The notes under the pieces are model-generated. The model was not told the origin of the DNA, ran no database searches, and saw only the letters and a list, made by a program, of their open reading frames with translations. 8,115 nt of DNA from CAMPJU01 sp046566095 (GTDB lineage Bacteria > Pseudomonadota > Gammaproteobacteria > Xanthomonadales > Xanthomonadaceae): NCBI GenBank assembly GCA_046566095.1, contig JBKHXI010000108.1, positions 1 to 8,115 on the forward strand. The letters run 5' to 3'. How positions within the stretch are numbered: position 1 is the stretch's first letter; the number at the start of each line of letters is the position of its first letter. Positions 1 through 8,115 of the stretch are shown piece by piece. The position numbers and the translations under genes are program-made.

Positions 1-842
<842 letters not shown>

Positions 843-848
843 TTGAAA

Positions 849-853
849 TCTCC
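849..853 (-). promoter_or_regulatory. Ribosome-binding site of rpoC
   Basis: GGAGA on the minus strand, 6 nt before the rpoC ATG. It directly abuts the innermost heptamer of the repeat at 854-881. Folding of the rpoB-rpoC spacer would therefore place this site at the foot of a long stem. Confidence 0.8.
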
Positions 854-969
854 GGGAATCGGGAATCGGGAATCGGGAATGGATGAAAGCGGGGAATCAG
901 GCGTTTCAGGGACCGTCGGCAGCTGCAGCTCTTGCTCTGACGATTCCCTGCTCCCGATTCCCTATTCCC
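854..969. repeat. Inverted pair of GGGAATC heptamer tandem blocks in the rpoB-rpoC spacer
   Basis: On the plus strand 854-881 holds four heptamers (GGGAATC three times, then GGGAATG). Positions 942-969 hold four units in the opposite orientation (GATTCCC, TGCTCCC, GATTCCC, TATTCCC). Aligned as an inverted repeat, the two 28-nt arms match at 23 positions and enclose 60 nt. That loop contains one more GGGAATC (892-898) and the 10-bp palindrome AGCTGCAGCT (921-930). The element fills the spacer almost exactly: it begins 4 nt after the rpoB stop codon and ends where the rpoC ribosome-binding site begins. In the transcript it could fold into a long imperfect hairpin. I recall similar GGGAATC strings between genes of Lysobacter-like bacteria, so this is probably a dispersed intergenic repeat. 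No U-run follows, so it is not a classical terminator. Confidence 0.85.
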
Positions 970-973
970 GTCC

Positions 974-5161
<4,188 letters not shown>

Positions 5162-5313
5162 GGGGCTGCCGCCTCGTGTCTTGGAGCCGGGATCCGCGGG
5201 ACGGGAGTCGGGTCGGCCGGTCGTGCCGGGCGCAGCGATGGCTCCGCTGCTCCGGGGCGAGCGGCAGAAGCAGGTCCCGGGACACGCCCGGGATGCGGCT
5301 TGCTGCGCGAACC

Positions 5314-5349
5314 TCGAATCTCGAATCTCGAATCCCTTCGGGGAAGGGA
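5314..5349. repeat. TCGAATC heptamer repeat with adjoining 7-bp hairpin
   Basis: TCGAATC occurs three times in tandem (5314-5334) on the plus strand. It runs directly into a perfect stem TCCCTTC (5333-5339) / GAAGGGA (5343-5349) with a 3-nt loop. The unit length of 7 and the AATC core are shared with the GGGAATC blocks between rpoB and rpoC, which suggests one family of intergenic repeats. No function can be read from the sequence. Confidence 0.75.
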
Positions 5350-5355
5350 ACTGTC

Positions 5356-5412
5356 AGTTGGAAGCCGCGGGTATTGCCGGCACCCGCACGCCCTCTGCTG
5401 CTGCTTCCAACT
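5356..5412. repeat. 10-bp inverted repeat AGTTGGAAGC / GCTTCCAACT
   Basis: The arms at 5356-5365 and 5403-5412 are perfect reverse complements enclosing 37 nt. A further CCAAC (5414-5418) and GTTGG (5422-5426) follow, so the CCAAC motif recurs on both sides. The structure looks like part of a dispersed palindromic intergenic element. It is placed between the heptamer repeat and the 15-bp tandem repeat. Confidence 0.65.
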
Positions 5413-5433
5413 ACCAACTCGGTTGGGTTTTCC

Positions 5434-5465
5434 TGTAGCCGTGGAACGTGTAGCCGTGGAACGTG
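5434..5465. repeat. 15-bp tandem repeat, 2.1 copies
   Basis: The unit TAGCCGTGGAACGTG is present twice without mismatch (5436-5450 and 5451-5465), preceded by TG, which continues the period for two bases. Copy number at such loci can vary between strains by slippage. Confidence 0.85.
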
Positions 5466-5468
5466 GCT

Positions 5469-5559
5469 GCGGGCCGGGACTGGCCCGGTTCCCGCAACGG
5501 CCGCGGGCCGGGGGCCTGCGCCCCCGACCCCGGCCGGCACCGCCGGCTCGCACCGGCGG
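5469..5559 (-). other. Cluster of three GC-rich hairpins just downstream of rplL
   Basis: In transcription order from the rplL stop: a 7-bp perfect stem CCGCCGG/CCGGCGG (5540-5546 with 5553-5559, loop 6); a 7-bp perfect stem CGGGGGC/GCCCCCG (5509-5515 with 5520-5526, loop 4), extendable by three pairs beyond one mismatch; and a composite stem GCGGG-CCGGG / CCCGG-tt-CCCGC (5469-5478 with 5484-5495), which has a 2-nt bulge. None is followed by a run of U in the transcript, so factor-independent termination is unlikely. They could protect the rplL 3' end, or serve as pausing or RNase sites. This is the position of the attenuator in the E. coli operon, so function is inferred by location only. 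Confidence 0.6.
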
Positions 5560-5571
5560 CGCGGGTACCGC

Positions 5572-5952
5572 TTACTTGAGCTCGGCGGTGGCGCCGGCGG
5601 CCTCGAGATCCTTCTTGATCTTCTCGGCGTCGGCCTTGGACAGGCCTTCCTTGACTTCCTTCGGGGCGCCCTCGACCAGGTCCTTGGCCTCCTTCAGGCC
5701 CAAGCCGGTGACGGCGCGCACCACCTTGATGACCTCGACCTTCTTCTCGCCGGTGGCCTTCAGCACCACGGTGAACTCGGTCTGCTCCTCGGCGGCGGCG
5801 GCGGCACCGCCGGCGGCCGGGGCGGCGGCCACGGCGACCGGGGCGGCCGCGGAGACGCCGAACTTCTCTTCCATCGCCTTGACCAGTTCCATCACTTCCA
5901 TGAGGGACTTCTCGGCGATCGCTTCGATGATCTGCTCGTTCGAAAGGGACAT
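5572..5952 (-). CDS. rplL: 50S ribosomal protein L7/L12
   Basis: L7/L12 forms the flexible stalk of the large ribosomal subunit, bound to L10 as dimers, and recruits and activates the translational GTPases. The 126-residue product shows the usual layout. An N-terminal dimerisation helix region (about 1-33, MSLSNEQIIEAIAEKSLMEV onward) is followed by an Ala/Pro/Gly-rich hinge (about 34-55) and a globular C-terminal domain (about 56-126) with the conserved TGLGLKEAKDLVEGAPKEVK segment that contacts factors. The hinge is about five residues longer than in E. coli (total 121) and is encoded by a GCC/GCG-rich, low-complexity stretch. The ATG at 5952 has an upstream GAGG with an 11-nt spacer (AGG core 9 nt from AUG adjusted for the following bases). 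It follows rplJ after 69 nt; stop codon TAA at 5572-5574. Confidence 0.98.
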   Translation of the reverse strand: MSLSNEQIIEAIAEKSLMEVMELVKAMEEKFGVSAAAPVAVAAAPAAGGAAAAAEEQTEFTVVLKATGEKKVEVIKVVRAVTGLGLKEAKDLVEGAPKEVKEGLSKADAEKIKKDLEAAGATAELK

Positions 5953-5974
5953 CGTGTTTTACCTCGGTTATCTG

Positions 5975-6008
5975 GATTGGAAACGACTGTTTGATTTGGA
6001 AACGTACT
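5975..6008. repeat. Short direct repeat in the rplJ-rplL spacer
   Basis: GATTGGAAACGACT (5975-5988) and GATTTGGAAACGTACT (5993-6008) are near-identical, differing by two single-base insertions. They fill the AT-richer middle of the 69-nt spacer, upstream of the rplL ribosome-binding site. The low GC could keep the rplL translation start open; this is inference. Confidence 0.6.
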
Positions 6009-6021
6009 GCCGAACTGGGCG

Positions 6022-6546
6022 TCAGGCCGCCTTCGCCTGGCCCGCCGCGTTGATCACGCGGGTGACCTGCGAGGCCGGCTCGCTGAGCAGGCGCACCAGC
6101 TGGGTGGCCGGTTGCACCATGACGCTGAGCAGCATCGACAGCGCTTCGTCGCGGGTCGGCAGCGACGCCAGGACGTCCACGTGGGACCCCGGGTACATCT
6201 GCCCGCCCAGCGACACCAGGCGCGGCTTCAGCTTGTCGTTCGACTTGGCGAACTCCTTGATCAGGCGTCCGGCGGCGCCGGGATCCTCCTGCGAGAAGGC
6301 GTACAGCAGCGGACCGGTCAGCGCGTCCTTGACGACCGCGTAATCGGTGTTCTCCACTGCGCGCGAGACCAGCGTGTTCTTCGCAACCTTCAGGAACACG
6401 CCCGACTCGCGGGCCTTCTTGCGCATGTCGGTCAGCTGACCGACGGACAGACCCGCGTACTCCGCGGCGACCAGGGAGTGCGCCTTGCCGGCGACCTCGG
6501 CCAGTTCGGCAACGACTTCCTGCTTCTGGGTCAGATTGAGAGCCAT
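6022..6546 (-). CDS. rplJ: 50S ribosomal protein L10
   Basis: L10 anchors the L7/L12 dimers to 23S rRNA at the stalk base and, in complex with them, represses its own mRNA through the leader upstream. The 174-residue product (E. coli 165) begins MALNLTQKQEVVAELAEVA. It carries the N-terminal rRNA-binding domain (about 1-130) with LTDMRKKARE and KNTLVSRAVE, and a C-terminal helix (about 135-174) that binds L12 dimers and includes LVRLLSEPASQVTRVINA. The frame stays open upstream to 6822, but the ATG at 6546 is the right start: it matches the family N terminus and has an AAGAGGA ribosome-binding site 5-6 nt before it. An ATG at 6551 is out of frame. It ends in TGA at 6022-6024. Confidence 0.98.
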   Translation of the reverse strand: MALNLTQKQEVVAELAEVAGKAHSLVAAEYAGLSVGQLTDMRKKARESGVFLKVAKNTLVSRAVENTDYAVVKDALTGPLLYAFSQEDPGAAGRLIKEFAKSNDKLKPRLVSLGGQMYPGSHVDVLASLPTRDEALSMLLSVMVQPATQLVRLLSEPASQVTRVINAAGQAKAA

Positions 6547-6720
6547 TGCATTCCTCTTCGGATCCCGCCTGCCGGCACGCCGGCGCGGCGGGGCTTCCCT
6601 CGACGCCACCCCGGCTCCAGCCGGGATGGTCCAGTGGCGACGCCGTTCCCTCGGCGCCGGGACGCCTTGCGGCATCCCTTGCGGTGGCCGTTTCCGGATC
6701 CTTCGATCCCGGAGGGCGGC

Positions 6721-6850
6721 ACCATCTGCGCAGGTCGTCCTTGCGGAGCGATTAAGCGGCCCGGGTTGGCGGCGACGGCGATTCCCTGCCAGTCCGAGCT
6801 TCCGTGCCCGTCGTCGACGCACCCCGACCGCACCTGCGGTCTTTGACGGC
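6721..6850 (-). promoter_or_regulatory. L10 leader: autoregulatory RNA site for L10-(L7/L12)
   Basis: Read on the minus strand, 6850-6833 gives GCCGTCAAAGACCGCAGG and 6734-6721 gives CCTGCGCAGATGGT. These match the two halves of the E. coli L10-binding site as I recall it (CCGTCGAAGACCGCAGG and CCTGCGTAGACGG). The halves pair as GCCGUC/GAUGGU (with two G-U pairs) and CGCAGG/CCUGCG. They leave the asymmetric internal loop AAAGAC / CA, the kink-turn-like part recognised by L10. The conserved UUAAUC is present at 6755-6750, next to CCGC (6759-6756), which can pair with GCGG (6831-6828). The 98 nt between the CGCAGG and CCUGCG strands are far more than the roughly 22 nt in E. coli. The expected role is repression of rplJ and rplL translation by excess L10-L12 complex. 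The match is by eye. Confidence 0.85.
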
Positions 6851-6932
6851 GATCGCTCCGGCGCGGAGCCTCGGCGATGCCCTCAAATCCTGTCCCGGAG
6901 GCGGCATGCCGCCAACTCCGGAACCTTCTAAT

Positions 6933-7008
6933 GTCGTTCCGAGCGTGGCGAGGAACCTGCTCCTGCTTTCGCGGACGAAAGCGGATCCCTCGCTTCGCTC
7001 GGGATGAC
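6933..7008. repeat. 76-bp palindromic intergenic element
   Basis: The ends GTCGTTCCGAGCGTGGCGAGG (6933-6953) and the reverse complement of CCTCGCTTCGCTCGGGATGAC (6988-7008) agree at 17 of 21 positions. The centre is a perfect 7-bp stem GCTTTCG (6965-6971) / CGAAAGC (6976-6982) with a CGGA loop, so the whole element can fold into one long hairpin. It resembles the widespread GTCATTCCGAGCGAAGCGAGGAATC-type intergenic repeats I recall from several bacterial phyla, so it is probably a dispersed non-autonomous element. It sits between the rplA 3' hairpin and the L10 leader and is part of the leader transcript. Confidence 0.8.
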
Positions 7009-7031
7009 CTCGCGGCTGCGCCGCGAGGTCA
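7005..7031 (-). other. Perfect 12-bp hairpin overlapping the rplA stop codon
   Basis: Plus-strand TGACCTCGCGGC (7005-7016) and GCCGCGAGGTCA (7020-7031) are exact reverse complements with a TGC loop. The first arm in the transcript begins with the UGA stop codon of rplA (7029-7031). No U-run follows, so it is unlikely to terminate transcription alone. A very stable stem directly at a stop codon could protect the rplKA 3' end or slow the polymerase. The opposite end joins the 76-bp palindromic element, sharing its GATGAC terminus, so the two may be one compound repeat. Confidence 0.85.
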
Positions 7032-7730
7032 CTTGACGAGCGAAAGGCTCGACTGGTCGACGGTCACGCCCGGGCCCATGGTCGAGCTCAGCGCGATCTT
7101 CTGCAGGTACTGGCCCTTCGCGGTCGCCGGCTTGGCCTTGACCAGGTCCGCCAGCAGCGCCTGCAGGTTGGTCTTGAGCTTCTCGTCGTCGAAATCGGCC
7201 TTGCCGATCGTGCAGTGGATGATGCCGGCCTTGTCGGTGCGGTAGCGCACCTGGCCGCCCTTGGCGTTCCTGACCGCCTCGGCCGGGTTCGGCGACACGG
7301 TGCCGACCTTGGGGTTGGGCATCAGCCCGCGCGGGCCCAGCACCTGGCCGAGCTTGCCGACCACGCGCATCGCGTCCGGGGTGGCGATCACCACGTCGTA
7401 GTTCAGGTCGCCGCCCTGCATCTTCTCGGCCAGGTCGTCCATCCCGACCACGTCGGCGCCGGCGGCCAGGGCCTCGTCGGCCTTGGCGCCCGCCGGGCAG
7501 AACACCGCCACCCGCACCGACTTGCCGGTGCCGGCCGGCAGCACGGTCGAGCCGCGCACCTGCTGGTCGGACTTCTTGGCGTCCACGCCCAGGCGCACGG
7601 CCACGTCGACCGCCTCGGTGAACTTGGCCTTGCTGTTGGCCTTGACGATCTTCAGGGCCTCGTCGATCGCGTAGGCTTTGCCCGGCTCGACGGCCGCCCT
7701 GATCGCCTTCTGTCGCTTGGTCATCGCCAT
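7029..7730 (-). CDS. rplA: 50S ribosomal protein L1
   Basis: L1 binds 23S rRNA at the mobile stalk by the E site and takes part in release of deacylated tRNA. In E. coli it also represses translation of the rplK-rplA message. The 233-residue product (E. coli 234) is full length. It shows the N-terminal TKRQKAIRAAVEPGKAY segment, the FTEAVDVAVRLGVD strand, and the family signature around GKLGQVLGPRGLMPNPKVGT. The C-terminal KGQYLQKIALSSTMGPGV segment closes domain I. The first ATG (7730) is preferred over the ATG two codons downstream because GGAGGG lies 8 nt before it, inside the last codons of rplK. The gap to rplK is 4 nt, so the two are probably translationally coupled. The TGA stop (7029-7031) forms part of a hairpin stem. 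Confidence 0.98.
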   Translation of the reverse strand: MAMTKRQKAIRAAVEPGKAYAIDEALKIVKANSKAKFTEAVDVAVRLGVDAKKSDQQVRGSTVLPAGTGKSVRVAVFCPAGAKADEALAAGADVVGMDDLAEKMQGGDLNYDVVIATPDAMRVVGKLGQVLGPRGLMPNPKVGTVSPNPAEAVRNAKGGQVRYRTDKAGIIHCTIGKADFDDEKLKTNLQALLADLVKAKPATAKGQYLQKIALSSTMGPGVTVDQSSLSLVK

Positions 7731-7734
7731 CGTC

Positions 7735-8115
7735 TTAACCCTCCACCACCAGGCCCATGGAACGGGCCGAGCCCGCGATCGTGCGCACCGCCGCGTCCAG
7801 GTCGGCCGCGGTCAGGTCCGGCTCCTTCGCCCGGGCGATCTCCTCGAGCTGCCTGCGGGTGACCTTGCCCACCTTCTCGGTGTTCGGGCGCTTGGAACCG
7901 GACTGGATGCCCGCGGCCTTCTTCAGCAGGATCGACGCCGGCGGCGTCTTGGTGACGAAGGTGAAGGTGCGGTCCGAGTACGCGGTGATGACCACCGGGA
8001 TCGGCAGGCCGGGCTCGAGCTTCTGGGTGGCGGCGTTGAACGCCTTGCAGAACTCCATGATGTTCAGGCCGCGCTGGCCCAGCGCCGGGCCCACGGGGGG
8101 CGACGGGTTGGCCTG
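7735..8115 (-). CDS. rplK: 50S ribosomal protein L11, N terminus cut by window edge
   Basis: L11 binds the GTPase-associated region of 23S rRNA (thiostrepton site) and is needed for RelA activation by uncharged tRNA. The frame is open to the window edge and gives 126 residues, starting QANPSPPVGPALGQRG, so about 16 of the usual 142 are missing. The Pro-rich loop of the N-terminal domain (PSPPVGPALGQRGLNIMEFC) and the RNA-binding C-terminal domain (TKTPPASILLKKAAGI through ARSMGLVVEG) are intact. The GTG at 8092-8094 is an internal valine codon, not a start. The stop TAA (7735-7737) lies 4 nt before rplA. Its last codons carry the rplA ribosome-binding site. Confidence 0.97.
   Translation of the reverse strand, partial: QANPSPPVGPALGQRGLNIMEFCKAFNAATQKLEPGLPIPVVITAYSDRTFTFVTKTPPASILLKKAAGIQSGSKRPNTEKVGKVTRRQLEEIARAKEPDLTAADLDAAVRTIAGSARSMGLVVEG

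Larger units (their letters stand above)
5162..5571 (-). other. rplL-rpoB spacer: 410 nt without a gene, rich in hairpins and short repeats
   Basis: No reading frame here resembles a known protein, and those that cross the spacer are continuations from other frames of rpoB. In transcription order it holds GC-rich hairpins (5469-5559), a 15-bp tandem repeat (5434-5465), a 10-bp inverted repeat (5356-5412), a small hairpin plus heptamer repeat (5314-5349), and further hairpins. The last include 5275-5293 (7-bp perfect stem TCCCGGG/CCCGGGA, 5-nt loop) and 5232-5250 (6-bp stem GCAGCG/CGCTGC). In E. coli the equivalent spacer carries a partial terminator and an RNase III site that lower rpoB expression relative to rplL. 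A similar role is plausible here but is only inferred. I see no convincing sigma-70 promoter. Confidence 0.7.
6547..7028 (-). other. rplA-rplJ spacer: 482 nt carrying the L10 leader and repeats
   Basis: No gene is present. In transcription order there is a hairpin on the rplA stop codon, a 76-bp palindromic element, the L10 leader core (about 6850-6721), three further hairpins, and the rplJ ribosome-binding site. The further hairpins are 6693-6713 (TCCGGATC with GATCCCGGA, one bulged base), 6606-6629 (about 10 pairs, one mismatch) and 6564-6592 (CCCGCC/GGCGGG plus GCCGG/CCGGC). In E. coli a promoter for rplJLrpoBC also lies in this spacer. I could not recognise -35/-10 boxes here. Confidence 0.75.

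Noticed and set aside
854..881. Possible CRISPR or other spacer-repeat array
   Set aside because: Units are 7 nt, directly tandem and without spacers, so this is a simple tandem repeat.
921..930. 10-bp palindrome AGCTGCAGCT as an operator
   Set aside because: It lies inside the loop of a repeat element between two operon genes, with no promoter nearby. It may be chance or part of the repeat.
5414..5431. Terminator-like hairpin CCAAC/GTTGG followed by GTTTT on the plus strand
   Set aside because: The stem is only 5 bp, it points opposite to every gene here, and no plus-strand gene ends nearby.
6547..6822. N-terminal extension of rplJ to an upstream start at 6822
   Set aside because: The extension is Arg-rich, unlike any L10, and overlaps the L10 leader. 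The start at 6546 has a good ribosome-binding site and matches the family N terminus.
6860..6932. A sigma-70 promoter for rplJ upstream of the L10 leader
   Set aside because: TTGAGG occurs at about 6880 on the minus strand, but no acceptable -10 box follows at 16-18 nt; the region is too GC-rich to support a call.

Overview
The window is a GC-rich stretch of a gammaproteobacterial chromosome. It holds the ribosomal protein / RNA polymerase (beta) operon, entirely on the minus strand. In transcription order (high to low coordinate) it reads rplK (L11, 5' end cut off by the window edge), rplA (L1), rplJ (L10), rplL (L7/L12), rpoB (beta) and rpoC (beta', cut after about 280 residues). The protein sequences, above all the beta subunit with a Xanthomonas-type insertion around residues 430-455, point to the Xanthomonadaceae (Lysobacteraceae), for example a Lysobacter/Luteimonas-like genus. 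Short intergenic heptamer repeats of the kind I recall from that family agree with this. The family assignment is an inference from recalled homologues; the gene identities are secure.

Layout: rplK and rplA are tightly coupled, with 4 nt between them and the rplA ribosome-binding site inside the end of rplK. A 482-nt spacer separates rplA from rplJ. Its first part is a perfect 12-bp hairpin that starts on the rplA stop codon, followed directly by a 76-bp palindromic repeat. Its middle is a recognisable L10 leader, the RNA site for feedback control by L10-(L7/L12). GC-rich hairpins and a good Shine-Dalgarno precede rplJ. A 69-nt spacer leads to rplL. The 410-nt rplL-rpoB spacer is a mosaic of GC-rich hairpins, a 15-bp tandem repeat, a long-range inverted repeat and a heptamer repeat. 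rpoB and rpoC are separated by 131 nt, almost filled by two inverted blocks of four heptamers each.

The genes make up the large-subunit stalk and L1 arm (L11, L1, L10, L7/L12) and the catalytic core of RNA polymerase. The L10 leader would tie L10/L12 translation to stalk-protein supply. The spacer hairpins are candidates for setting the ribosomal-protein to polymerase ratio by RNA processing or attenuation, but nothing in the sequence proves that.

No new biological system is visible. The coding content is ordinary housekeeping. What deserves a second look is the non-coding architecture: repeats packed exactly between stop codons and ribosome-binding sites, and an enlarged apical domain in the L10 leader. 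No promoter and no classical hairpin-plus-U-run terminator could be identified on the coding strand.
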